Positions 54,062-62,269 of a stretch of DNA of 64,000 nucleotides are shown piece after piece. Below the pieces are notes generated by a model that saw only the letters and a list, made by a program, of their open reading frames with translations, ran no database searches and had not been told where the DNA came from. The first letter of the stretch is position 1; every line of letters begins with the position of its first letter. Source of the stretch: a bacterium. GTDB taxonomy: Bacteria > Planctomycetota > Planctomycetia > Planctomycetales > Planctomycetaceae. The DNA is taken from assembly GCA_016125225.1 (NCBI GenBank), contig WGME01000009.1, positions 186,001 through 250,000 of the forward strand, written 5' to 3'. The translations under genes were made by a program, and so were the position numbers.

Positions 54062-54931
54062 CTAACGGACACCAGCGGTTTCGGGTTCTTCCCAGTCGAC
54101 CAAGGCGGGCAATTCGACGTCGGACGGGAGGTGAAACTCGGTGAATTCCACGGGTTCCGACGGCTCAGCGGGGCGATCCTCGTCAAAGTAGCGAATCAAT
54201 TCGAGCACGCCGGTGTCATATTCCACGAACGCCGTGCAATTCTCAACCCAGTCGCCCGTGTTGCAGTAGTCGATCCCGAAAATCTCGGTGGATGTAGGGT
54301 TGTGGATGTGTCCGCAGATCACTCCGTCGCACCCCTTGGACCGGGCATGATCGGCCAGCCGATGCTCAAAATCGCTAATGTACCGCACAAACTGCTTAAC
54401 CGTCCGCTTTACCGAGTTGCTGAACGAATAGGTGTCCCCCGCCGATTGCCGCCGCAGACAACTCAGCAACCGGTTGGCTGACAGCAACGCATCATACCCA
54501 TAGGAAGCCACCACGGAGACCCAGCGGGCGGCACACTCCACGCGATCGAATTTGTCGCCATGAGTCACCAGAAACTTGCGACCGTCAGCGAGCTTGATGA
54601 CGAACTCGTCCTGCACCTTCACGAAGCTGAAATTCCAGGAAAACAGCCGCAAAAACGCATCGTGATTGCCCGGTGTGTAATAGATGCGGACGCCCTGTTC
54701 CGACAGCTCGTACAGCCGGCAGAGAATGTCGTTGAAGACCTGTTGCCAGGCGTGCGACTTCTTCAGCTTCCACCAGTCGATGAAGTCCCCGACGATGAAG
54801 ATTCGTTCGGGATGATACTGGTCCAGAAACTTCAGGAACTCGTCGACATGGGCATGCCGACAGCCGAGGTGAATATCGCTCACAAAGAGTGAGCGAACGT
54901 GGCGACGCGTCCTTGCTGGTGTAGCCGACAT
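54062..54931 (-). CDS. Metallophosphoesterase, PlcP/LpxH-like
   Basis: A 289-residue calcineurin-like phosphoesterase. All metal motifs are present: FVSDIHLG, VGDFIDWW, TPGNHD, THGDKFD and CGHIHNP, then a CNTGDWVENC strand. The group includes UDP-2,3-diacylglucosamine hydrolase (LpxH) and PlcP, the phospholipase C of phosphate-starved Sinorhizobium and marine bacteria. Its place directly upstream of btaA favours the PlcP role: release of diacylglycerol from phospholipid. The start at 54931 has GGAGAG about 10 nt before it. An LpxH-like role in lipid A is the alternative. Confidence 0.8.
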   Translation of the reverse strand: MSATPARTRRHVRSLFVSDIHLGCRHAHVDEFLKFLDQYHPERIFIVGDFIDWWKLKKSHAWQQVFNDILCRLYELSEQGVRIYYTPGNHDAFLRLFSWNFSFVKVQDEFVIKLADGRKFLVTHGDKFDRVECAARWVSVVASYGYDALLSANRLLSCLRRQSAGDTYSFSNSVKRTVKQFVRYISDFEHRLADHARSKGCDGVICGHIHNPTSTEIFGIDYCNTGDWVENCTAFVEYDTGVLELIRYFDEDRPAEPSEPVEFTEFHLPSDVELPALVDWEEPETAGVR

Positions 54932-55283
54932 GTCGATACTCTCCGACACAGGGGCAACGGATAGACTCAAGCGACTCACTTCCCTCAAGACCCGGGCTGC
55001 CGTCGGCGGGAGACTCCGCCCCCGCCGGAGACAACATGCTGTCCTCTAGTATTATCTATCCGGGAGTGATTCAGGCTTCATGAACTTGCGATGAGGAATT
55101 GACGAAATCGCCCATCCGACAAGAACTTTGGTCGGTTTGTCGACGGAAAATTGACGGTGATTGGCAGCTGCTACTACACTCATCGTCTGATTTAAACCAC
55201 TATAAGATTGTGCATGTGCTGATTTTGCAGCTCACGGCTCGAACACGGATTACGCCTGTCCTCCGAATCCCTGAGGGTCGGTT
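54932..55283. other. 352-nt divergent intergenic region
   Basis: It separates the PlcP-like gene (minus) from the small-protein pair (plus). It has a GC-rich dyad GGCGGG (55005-55010)/CCCGCC (55021-55026). On the minus strand a TAATAC box occurs around 55052-55058, but no good -35 box goes with it. No clear Pho box (CTGTCAT repeat) is visible. No gene is supported. Confidence 0.5.
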
Positions 55284-55505
55284 ATGAAGCACGCGAATAA
55301 ACATATTCGGGACGCCATCGAGTATGCTCAGGAAAAGGGTTGGACCCTGCGTCCGGGACACCACGCGTTTTGCATTCTGTATTGCCCGGCCGGCATGCGT
55401 GGTGGATGTCAGAAGAGCGTATGGTCGACACCACGAAATCCGGAAGCTCACGCCCGCGATATTCGTCGTGAGGTAGACAAGTGCCCTCACTGTGATCAAA
55501 ACTGA
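55284..55505 (+). CDS. Small basic protein, HicA-like (first gene of a pair)
   Basis: A 73-residue basic protein: KHIRDAIEYAQEKGWTL, then RPGHHAFCILYCPAG and SVWSTPRNPEAHARDIRREVDKCPH. The pattern of a helix, a beta hairpin with a conserved histidine, and a closing helix is like the dsRBD fold of HicA mRNA interferases, which also have a G-x-H strand. Paired cysteines (CPAG.RGGC and CPHC) could bind metal. GAGG lies 10 nt before the ATG. The next gene begins 28 nt after its stop. Similar short proteins recur in actinobacteria and cyanobacteria as I recall, without a name. A toxin role is inference. Confidence 0.7.
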   Translation: MKHANKHIRDAIEYAQEKGWTLRPGHHAFCILYCPAGMRGGCQKSVWSTPRNPEAHARDIRREVDKCPHCDQN

Positions 55506-55533
55506 GAGGGTTGCAAGAAGTCAGGAGTGTCTC

Positions 55534-55806
55534 ATGTTGGAGCGGTTGTACGAATTCAAGCTTTGGCTTGCCGATGATCCGCGCGACTTGGATGATTGGT
55601 CAGGAGCACTCCTGGCCGCCGGCGCGGATGACAGTTCTCCAGGAATTTCCTGCGGCAAACCGTACGTGAAATTTCATCGAGATGCCCCGAGTCTCGAGGA
55701 GGCCGTCCGATCCGCGCATCAAGATGTGGTCACTGCAGGTTTGCGTGTCCTGCGTCTCGAAATCGAAGCGGAAGAACTTGCAGCCTGGAATCTGCAAGGC
55801 CATTGA
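55534..55806 (+). CDS. Small acidic partner protein (second gene of a pair)
   Basis: A 90-residue acidic protein: YEFKLWLADDPRDLDDWSGALLAAGADDSSPGISCGKPYVKFHRDAPSLEEAVRSAHQDVVTAGLRVLRLEIEAEEL. It looks like an alpha-beta fold with a ferredoxin-like order. Its acidic nature, size and position 28 nt after the HicA-like gene, with AGGAG 8 nt before the ATG, suggest an antitoxin or a complex partner. No DNA-binding motif is evident. I recall the E-F-x-L...D.ADALFEAGCDD pattern in many genomes beside similar HicA-like proteins. The pair has no known function. Confidence 0.7.
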   Translation: MLERLYEFKLWLADDPRDLDDWSGALLAAGADDSSPGISCGKPYVKFHRDAPSLEEAVRSAHQDVVTAGLRVLRLEIEAEELAAWNLQGH

Positions 55807-55822
55807 GTTCATGTTGCCTGTA

Positions 55823-57901
55823 TCAGTGCAACAGCCCCGCGTGACGCAGCAGGGGTTCGACCTGTGGGTCGCGGCCTCGGAATTCGCGGAAGACTTCCAA
55901 CGGGTGGCGGCTGCCGCCGAGAGACAGCACGGTGTTACGGAACCGCAGACCGGTCGCCGTGACAGCGGCCGGGTCATCGAGGCCGGCATCTTCAAACGCG
56001 CCGAACGCGTCCGCACTCAGAATTTCAGCCCATTTGTAGCTGTAATAACCAGCGGCATAGCCTCCGCCGAAAATGTGGGAGAATGCGCACAGGAAACGAT
56101 CTTCTGGCAACGGTGGTAGCACGCTGGTGCGCTCGGCTATGCGGCGGTGGACGTCGAACACCGTTTCCTCACCGGCAGGATCGAAGGTGGTGTGCAATTC
56201 CATATCGACCATGCCGAACTGCAACTGCCGCAGCATCATCGAGGCGACGCGGTAGTTCTTCGCTGCACAGATCTTTTCGTACAACGCTTCCGGCAGCGGT
56301 TCGCCGGTCTGATAGTGTGCGGTCATCCCCATGAGGGTCGGGCGGTGATAGCACCAGTTCTCCATGAACTGGCTCGGCAGTTCGACGGCATCCCATTCCA
56401 CGCCACTGATGCCTGCCGCATCGGGGTAGTCAATCGTCGTCAGCATGTGCTGCAGGCCATGTCCCATTTCATGGAACAGCGTTTCGACTTCACGGAAGGT
56501 CATGAGGGCCGGCTTATCGCCAACCGGGGGCGTCTGGTTGCAGACGAGGTGCGCAATCGGCTTCTGCAATTGGCCGTTGATCCGCCGACGGCCGAGGCAA
56601 TCGTCCATCCACGCACCGGGGCGTTTGTTCTCCGGTCGGGAATAGGGGTCGAGATAGAACGACGCCAGATGTTCGCCCGAGGCGTCGTTCACGTGATAGA
56701 AACGCACATCGGAGTTCCACAGCGAAACACCCTCGGTCACCTGGGTGACGGTGATGTTGAACAACCGGCTGAGCAGATCGAACAGCCCGTTCAATACGCG
56801 TTCAAACGGGAAGTAGGGCCGGACTTCATCGTCGGTGTAGGCGTAACGTTCTTCCCGCAGACGCTCGGCCCAGAAGGCGATGTCCCACAAGGCGAGCGGC
56901 GTGGCATCACCGCGGCGGGTTTTGATGGCTTCCAGATCTTTCAGATCCTGCTGCGCGGGTTGCCATGATGCCGTGCGCAGTTGTTCGAACATCGCCTGAA
57001 TGGCGTCGACACTCGGGGCCATCTTACGCATCAGGCTGACGGCCGCGAAGTGCGGATAACCAAGCAGCGTCGCTTTCTCTTTGCGGAGCGCGAGAATCTT
57101 CGTGATGAGGTGGGTATTATCGAGTTGGCCGGATGAGGCCCGCGTGACAAAGGCCCGGTAGAGTTCTTCCCGCAGTTCACGAATGCGGCAGTGCTCCATG
57201 AACGGGGTGAAAAGGGCGACTTCCAGCGTAATCCGCCAGGGGCCGGTTTCGGGGGTCGCCGGTGTCGCGGCCTCTTTGTTCGCCTTGTTCCACGCTTGTG
57301 CGGCCAGTTGGCGGAGCGAACTCGGCCAGCCTTCGGCGTCTCTCGCTTCGGTCACATCGAGCGAAAACGCCTTCGTGGCATCGAGCACATGGTTCGAGAA
57401 TTCCGAGCCCAGCTTCGAGAGTTCCTGCTCGATTTCATTAAACCGGGCACGCTGTTCGACAGGGAGTCCGATGCCCGCGAGCTCGGCGTCTTTGATGCGG
57501 TCGATGATAATCCGTTGCTGCGGGCCATTGAGCTTGTCCCATTCCGGGCCATCCTTGAGGGCAACCAACGCCTTGTACAGCGGTTCGCTCTGCCGAACGC
57601 GTAAACTGAATTCCACGATCTTCGGCATCGCGATGTCGTAGGCGGTCCGCAGTTCGGGCGAATTATGGACGCCGAAGAGATGTCCGACCGGTTTCCAGGC
57701 ATACTCGAAGGGCCGCTCCAGATCTTCGATCAGCCCCATCGTGCCGGCCCAGGTCGGCTGCAGTTGTGTTTCGATGGTCGCCAGATGTTCCAGTGCCTGC
57801 GTGACGGTTTGCTCGACGGCGGGAAGCACATGTTTCGGAAGGATGGCAGCGAAATCGGGCAGGCCGGATGAAGCTAACAGCGGGTTCGATAAGGCAGACA
57901 T
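55823..57901 (-). CDS. prlC: M3 family oligopeptidase A-type metallopeptidase
   Basis: A 692-residue cytoplasmic zinc peptidase of the M3A subfamily, the usual length. The catalytic motif is FHEMGHGLQHML (HEMGH at 477-481), followed by AGISGVEWDAVELPSQFMENW and the downstream glutamate. The signature SHIFGGGYAAGYYSYKWAEILSADAF is at the C-terminus. It degrades short peptides such as cleaved signal peptides. The ATG at 57901 is chosen because homology begins there and GGAGG lies about 12 nt upstream; an in-frame extension would run into a palindromic repeat and is rejected. Confidence 0.95.
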   Translation of the reverse strand: MSALSNPLLASSGLPDFAAILPKHVLPAVEQTVTQALEHLATIETQLQPTWAGTMGLIEDLERPFEYAWKPVGHLFGVHNSPELRTAYDIAMPKIVEFSLRVRQSEPLYKALVALKDGPEWDKLNGPQQRIIIDRIKDAELAGIGLPVEQRARFNEIEQELSKLGSEFSNHVLDATKAFSLDVTEARDAEGWPSSLRQLAAQAWNKANKEAATPATPETGPWRITLEVALFTPFMEHCRIRELREELYRAFVTRASSGQLDNTHLITKILALRKEKATLLGYPHFAAVSLMRKMAPSVDAIQAMFEQLRTASWQPAQQDLKDLEAIKTRRGDATPLALWDIAFWAERLREERYAYTDDEVRPYFPFERVLNGLFDLLSRLFNITVTQVTEGVSLWNSDVRFYHVNDASGEHLASFYLDPYSRPENKRPGAWMDDCLGRRRINGQLQKPIAHLVCNQTPPVGDKPALMTFREVETLFHEMGHGLQHMLTTIDYPDAAGISGVEWDAVELPSQFMENWCYHRPTLMGMTAHYQTGEPLPEALYEKICAAKNYRVASMMLRQLQFGMVDMELHTTFDPAGEETVFDVHRRIAERTSVLPPLPEDRFLCAFSHIFGGGYAAGYYSYKWAEILSADAFGAFEDAGLDDPAAVTATGLRFRNTVLSLGGSRHPLEVFREFRGRDPQVEPLLRHAGLLH

Positions 57902-57974
57902 GCGCGACGCATCCTCCATGAACGTTTTCGGTAACGGATTCCGCAGAAGATACGCGAACGGCAAGCGATCGACC

Positions 57975-58036
57975 AGCCCGCAGCGCAAGCAAGGGGGCAT
58001 TCCCAGCGGGATAGGCCCTTGCTCGCGCTGCGGGCT
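57975..58036. repeat. Palindromic intergenic repeat, family B
   Basis: A 21-nt arm (57975-57995, AGCCCGCAGCGCAAGC then AAGGG) pairs with 58016-58036 (CCCTTGCTCGCG then CTGCGGGCT), 20 of 21 positions plus one G-T, around a 20-nt loop. It lies between the sulfatase and the peptidase. It is unrelated in sequence to family A. Confidence 0.85.
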
Positions 58037-58052
58037 AGTGGATGGAGCATTT

Positions 58053-58071
58053 CCGGCGACACCGTCGCCGG
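58053..58071. repeat. Perfect 8-bp hairpin next to family B repeat
   Basis: CCGGCGAC (58053-58060) and GTCGCCGG (58064-58071) with a 3-nt loop, followed on the plus strand by CTTTT. It lies 16 nt after the family B palindrome and just downstream of the sulfatase stop (58088, minus strand). Confidence 0.75.
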
Positions 58072-58087
58072 CTTTTCAACTCTCGCA

Positions 58088-59488
58088 TCATTGCGACTTC
58101 TTTTTCGCGTTCTTCGCCTTTTTGTTACCGCCGCCACCGGCGTTGCTGGGGAGTTCCGGTACATTGTCGGTCGGCAGGTGTTTCAGGAAGTCCTGCTTGA
58201 TTGCTGCGTACTGTGGGTTCGCGGCTTCGTTCTTCCACTCATACGCATCGGCCGTCTCGTTGTAGAGTTCCTCGTCGCCATTGGCGTAGCGGATGTAATG
58301 CCACTCGCGCGACCGCAGACTATGGTTCTGCAAGTGGAACGTGGTGATCGCTGGTTGCGTCCAAGGTGTGGCGGGGTCTTTCAATAACGGTTGAATACTC
58401 GGCCATTTTACATGGGCGGGGGTTGGGATGCCGCTCAATTCACATAGCGTCGGATAGACCGACATGAAATCGACCGGCGTTTCGCACACGGTATGCGGCT
58501 TGGTCACCCCCGGTGCCACGAAGATCAGCGGTGCCCGTGTCGCCTCTTCCCACAATGCGAACTTCCGCCAGTGTTCTTTCTCACCCAGATGCCAGCCATG
58601 ATCGCCCCAGAAGACGATGATGGTGTTGTCTCGATAAGCCGACTTCTCCAACCCCTCGATCAACCGGCCGACCATCGCATCACAGAACGAGATCGTTGCC
58701 AGATAGGCCTGCACCGCTTCTTTCCACCGGCCCGACTTCAACATTTCCGCATGATCGCCCTGCGGCTTGGCCATCTTGATGCCCGAGGGCGGGATATCGG
58801 CGAGATCGTTCTCCTGTGTCGGCGGCAGTTGAATCGCATCGAGCGGATGCAGGTCGTAATACTTCTGCGGCACGTTCCAGGGCATGTGCGGCTTCACGAG
58901 ACCGATCGCGAGAAAGAACGGTTTCTCCTGCTGGGATGACAGCTTCTCCAGCCCATAGCTGACCACCTTGTAGTCGGGCATGTCCGCATCTTCACTGGCG
59001 AGTGGGGCGAACTTGATGCCGCCGACACCGTCATTCTTCACGCCCGGGGCGAACTGCTTCGACTCGCCGCCCGATTTCTCGAAGTACTCGGTCCACTCGG
59101 GATCACGATGAGCACTGCCGTGATAAATCTTGCCCGCGCCGTAAACGTTGTAGCCCGCGTTCAGGAACTGCGTCGTCAAGGTCTTCGAAGGATCGATCAC
59201 CGGCTGCCAGTTCTGGCCATTGTCGTAGACGCCGGTTTGCCCCGGCCGAAGTCCCGACATCATCGCCGCCCGCGACGGATTGCAGACCGGTGCCGCACAG
59301 TAACTGCGGGTGAAACGCACCCCCATCTTCGCCAGCCGATCAATATTCGGCGTTTTCGTCTGCGGATTACGCCCGAGATAACCGACCCAGTGATTCAGAT
59401 CATCAACCGCGATGTAGAGCACATTAGGTTTGTCCGCCGCGATCAAGGGCGACGATAGTAGCATCATAAGACAGAACGCACGCAACAT
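58088..59488 (-). CDS. Exported sulfatase (iduronate-2-sulfatase-like)
   Basis: A 466-residue enzyme with a signal peptide (FCLMMLLSSPLIAA). The formylglycine site is CNPSR (C69) and the metal site NVLYIAVDDLNHW has both aspartates. VYGAGKIYHG and FLAIGLVKPHMPWNVPQKYYDL match iduronate-2-sulfatase-type members that act on sulfated glycans. The C-terminus has a Gly/Asn/Lys-rich tail (NAGGGGNKKAKNAKKKSQ). An AGGA site 8 nt before the ATG at 59488 is preferred to the ATG at 59497. A formylglycine-generating enzyme must be encoded elsewhere. Confidence 0.94.
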   Translation of the reverse strand: MLRAFCLMMLLSSPLIAADKPNVLYIAVDDLNHWVGYLGRNPQTKTPNIDRLAKMGVRFTRSYCAAPVCNPSRAAMMSGLRPGQTGVYDNGQNWQPVIDPSKTLTTQFLNAGYNVYGAGKIYHGSAHRDPEWTEYFEKSGGESKQFAPGVKNDGVGGIKFAPLASEDADMPDYKVVSYGLEKLSSQQEKPFFLAIGLVKPHMPWNVPQKYYDLHPLDAIQLPPTQENDLADIPPSGIKMAKPQGDHAEMLKSGRWKEAVQAYLATISFCDAMVGRLIEGLEKSAYRDNTIIVFWGDHGWHLGEKEHWRKFALWEEATRAPLIFVAPGVTKPHTVCETPVDFMSVYPTLCELSGIPTPAHVKWPSIQPLLKDPATPWTQPAITTFHLQNHSLRSREWHYIRYANGDEELYNETADAYEWKNEAANPQYAAIKQDFLKHLPTDNVPELPSNAGGGGNKKAKNAKKKSQ

Positions 59489-59536
59489 GATGTTCATCCT
59501 GTGGGAAAGCCGAGTCCGCGATACTGGACCAGCCTG

Positions 59537-60958
59537 TTATAGCAACTCAGCGATCGGTTCGCCGCTGGGCAAGATGGGGAGTGGGCGGCCGGCGTTGTCG
59601 AGGTAGCTTTGGTGGTAGTCGATGCCGAAGCGGTGATAGATGGTCGCTAGCAGACAGTTGCTGTCCATCGGTCGAACCACGGGTTCCTCGGCCTTGGAGT
59701 TCGTGGCACCAATCACCTGACCCATCTTGAGACCGCCACCGGCCAGCAGGACCGACATGGCTCGCGGCCAGTGATCGCGACCCGGACGGCGGCTCTTGTC
59801 CTGATAGGCAATGCGCGGCGTACGACCGAATTCGCCACAGAAAATGAACAGCACACGCTGATCAAGCCCACGGGCAAAGAGGTCTTCGATGAGGGCCGAC
59901 ATCGATTGATCGAGGCTCGGAAGTTTTTCGCGATAGGCCGTGAAGATGTCGGAGTTGACGGAATGATCGTCCCAGTTGCAGGTGCGGCCGGTTTCCGGTT
60001 TCAAACGAAACGTGGCCTGACATTGCACGAATCGCACGCCCGCTTCGACCAGTCGGCGACACGTGAGCAGACTCTTGCCCCAATGCGAATCGCCGTATCG
60101 CTGACGGGTTTCTATCGTTTCCCGCGACAGGTTGAAGGCCTCTTGTGTCTTCCGACTGGCGAGCATGCCGAAGGCCTGTTGCTGAAAACGATCGACCGCT
60201 GTCGCCGAAGCGGTGGCATCGACCCAGCGCGGCAGCGTATCGAGTTCGCGCAGCAGCGATGTCCGACGATTGAGGGTCAGTACCCCTTGCGATGTGATCG
60301 CCAACGCATCGGTCGCGGCATCGCCGGTGGTGTAGAGCGGCACGGGATCGTAGGTGTTGTTGCCGGTCGATGTCAGCGGGTTGGGTGTCGGCATGTATGG
60401 TGCGAAACCCGGGCCGAGGTAACCGGGTCCGCTGCCATACAATTTGGTATTGGCGATGAAGGGCGGAATGCCCTGTGACGGATCACCCAACTGTTCGGCG
60501 ACGATCGCCCCCAGTTCGGGATGCTCGGCGTCTTGCAGATTGGCCTGACGCGAACTGTAACCGGTGAGAAACCGATGCGTACCGCCGGAATGCTCGGCCC
60601 GTTGATGATGCAGGCTGCGGAGCAGCGTGAATTTGTCGGCACATTGAGCCACCCGCGGCAGACACTCCGTGATCTCAATGCCGGGAACATTCGTCGAAAT
60701 CGGACGGAATGGCCCGGCATACTCAGCGGGAGCGTTCGGCTTCAGATCGAAGAGATCGATATGACTTGGTCCGCCGTTGGCCCAGAAGAGAATGACGGAG
60801 AAGTCATTGTTCGTTGATGGGGTGCGTTCTTCTGTCGCGAACAACAGCCGGGAGGCCGGGTCGAGACCGGTGGTGAGGGCACCGAGACTGAGGCCGCCCA
60901 ACCGCAGCCATTCCCGGCGGGAAATGGGGGGCGTCGATCGTGGCAGTGACCCGAACAT
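59537..60958 (-). CDS. DUF1501 protein, Tat-exported (third of three)
   Basis: A 473-residue protein with a twin-arginine leader (ISRREWLRLGGLSLGALTTGLD). The DUF1501 signatures are FSVILFWANGGPSHIDLFDLKPNAPAEYAGPFRPI, TCRRLVEAGVRFVQCQAT, WDDHSVN and LFIFCGEFGRTPRIAYQDKSRRPGRDHWP. It is exported; its reaction is unknown. It lies directly upstream of the sulfatase in the same direction (gap 48 nt), which suggests a sulfatase-linked role. No DUF1549/DUF1553 partner is present. Confidence 0.93.
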   Translation of the reverse strand: MFGSLPRSTPPISRREWLRLGGLSLGALTTGLDPASRLLFATEERTPSTNNDFSVILFWANGGPSHIDLFDLKPNAPAEYAGPFRPISTNVPGIEITECLPRVAQCADKFTLLRSLHHQRAEHSGGTHRFLTGYSSRQANLQDAEHPELGAIVAEQLGDPSQGIPPFIANTKLYGSGPGYLGPGFAPYMPTPNPLTSTGNNTYDPVPLYTTGDAATDALAITSQGVLTLNRRTSLLRELDTLPRWVDATASATAVDRFQQQAFGMLASRKTQEAFNLSRETIETRQRYGDSHWGKSLLTCRRLVEAGVRFVQCQATFRLKPETGRTCNWDDHSVNSDIFTAYREKLPSLDQSMSALIEDLFARGLDQRVLFIFCGEFGRTPRIAYQDKSRRPGRDHWPRAMSVLLAGGGLKMGQVIGATNSKAEEPVVRPMDSNCLLATIYHRFGIDYHQSYLDNAGRPLPILPSGEPIAELL

Positions 60959-61106
60959 GCCGCGAAATCCCGAAAGAAGAGCCCGTTGATTGGAACGGAC
61001 CGGGTGCGAGAGCGTGGCGACATATTAATGCTGGTTGATGCTTGTGTCCAGCAGAATCGATAGTGCCGCGGCTACTGATGAGGGCTGGCCAGTTCCGACG
61101 AACGCG

Positions 61107-61580
61107 TCACTTGGCGAGATACGGGCCGCTTTTGCCACCGGTCTTTTCGAGCAGTCGTGCCGGGCCGAGGGTCATGCCGCGATCGACCGCCTTGCACATG
61201 TCATAGATGGTGAGGGCGGCGACGGAGACGGCGGTGAGAGCTTCCATCTCGACACCTGTGCGGCCATGCATGCGAGCCGTGGCTTCAATTCGCACGGTGT
61301 GGTCATCCACAAAGGCGAGTTGCAGTTCCACGCCGTCCAGCCCGAGGGGATGACACAGCGGAATCAGGTCTGCGGTCCGTTTGGCTCCCATGATGCCAGC
61401 GAGGCGGGCGACTTCGAGCACGTCGCCTTTCGCGACCTGTTTGTCTCGAATGAGTGCGGCAGTTGCGGGTTGCATGGTAACGAACGATTCGGCGCGGGCC
61501 GTGCGCAGCGTGATCTCTTTCGCCGCGACATCGACCATGCGACTGGCACCGGTGTTATCGAAATGGGTGAGGGCAGACAT
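61107..61580 (-). CDS. moaC: Cyclic pyranopterin monophosphate synthase
   Basis: A 157-residue MoaC, which converts the cyclic GTP-derived intermediate to cyclic pyranopterin monophosphate in molybdenum cofactor synthesis. It has [90 protein letters not shown] and a final [10 protein letters not shown]. Its start overlaps the previous stop by one base (TAATG). No other moa genes are in the window, so moaC is linked here to two unrelated genes. Confidence 0.96.
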   Translation of the reverse strand: MSALTHFDNTGASRMVDVAAKEITLRTARAESFVTMQPATAALIRDKQVAKGDVLEVARLAGIMGAKRTADLIPLCHPLGLDGVELQLAFVDDHTVRIEATARMHGRTGVEMEALTAVSVAALTIYDMCKAVDRGMTLGPARLLEKTGGKSGPYLAK

Positions 61581-62269
61581 TATTTCTTCTCGGCGGTATC
61601 GGCGAGGGAGCGGTAGAAGCGCTGCACAAGGTCTTCATACTGCGGGACCATGCGCTCGCCATAGGCGTTGAGGAGTTGCTCGCGGACTTTGTCGGGCAGG
61701 TGGCCCCAGACATCAACTTCGAGACGCCGGCGGGGCAAGGTTGCCACGGGAACATCACGGGTCGGACCGGTCCGTTCTTCAGAATCCTCGGCCTGCGTGC
61801 GGTTCTGCATCTCACCCGGCACTGCGGCGGAAGACGATTCCTTGCCGGCTGCGTTCTGTTGAGATGACTGCGATGGCTTACTCGAAGAAGATGTCTTTCG
61901 CTGCGATGGCTGACCGCTGCTTCCGCTTTGACCGTTGCTGCTACTGCTGTTGTTCTGGGAGTTGGAGGACTTTTGCGGCGGGGGCTGCTTCAGCAAATCA
62001 TCCAGTTCCTGAATGATTTTGCGTTGCAGTTCTTGCGTGTCGAGCCCGGTCTGCTTTTCGCTGAGCTGTGTCGACGCCTGCTGCATTTTCTCGGTCAATT
62101 TTTCGAGCCGGGCATCAATCGCACCGGGTTCGGACTTCGGCGGCTTGATCGCGGAATCCGCCGTCGCTGGCGGATCTTTTACCGGCAGGGGTTCATCGGC
62201 CGAAACCATGGGCAGACCGCAGCCGATGACCAACAGACAACCCATCCATCGTGACCAGCAGAGGATCAT
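61580..62269 (-). CDS. Exported Ser/Gln/Asn-rich protein, unknown
   Basis: A 229-residue protein with a leader ([20 protein letters not shown]). Residues about 50-95 are a coiled coil ([22 protein letters not shown]), 95-160 a Ser/Gln/Asn-rich disordered stretch, and the C-terminus a compact domain ([42 protein letters not shown]). The final segment is typical of planctomycete proteins adjacent to coiled-coil partners. Function unknown. Its ATG overlaps the previous stop (ATGA) and its stop overlaps the moaC start, so all three genes form a tight operon. Confidence 0.8.
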   Translation of the reverse strand: MILCWSRWMGCLLVIGCGLPMVSADEPLPVKDPPATADSAIKPPKSEPGAIDARLEKLTEKMQQASTQLSEKQTGLDTQELQRKIIQELDDLLKQPPPQKSSNSQNNSSSSNGQSGSSGQPSQRKTSSSSKPSQSSQQNAAGKESSSAAVPGEMQNRTQAEDSEERTGPTRDVPVATLPRRRLEVDVWGHLPDKVREQLLNAYGERMVPQYEDLVQRFYRSLADTAEKK

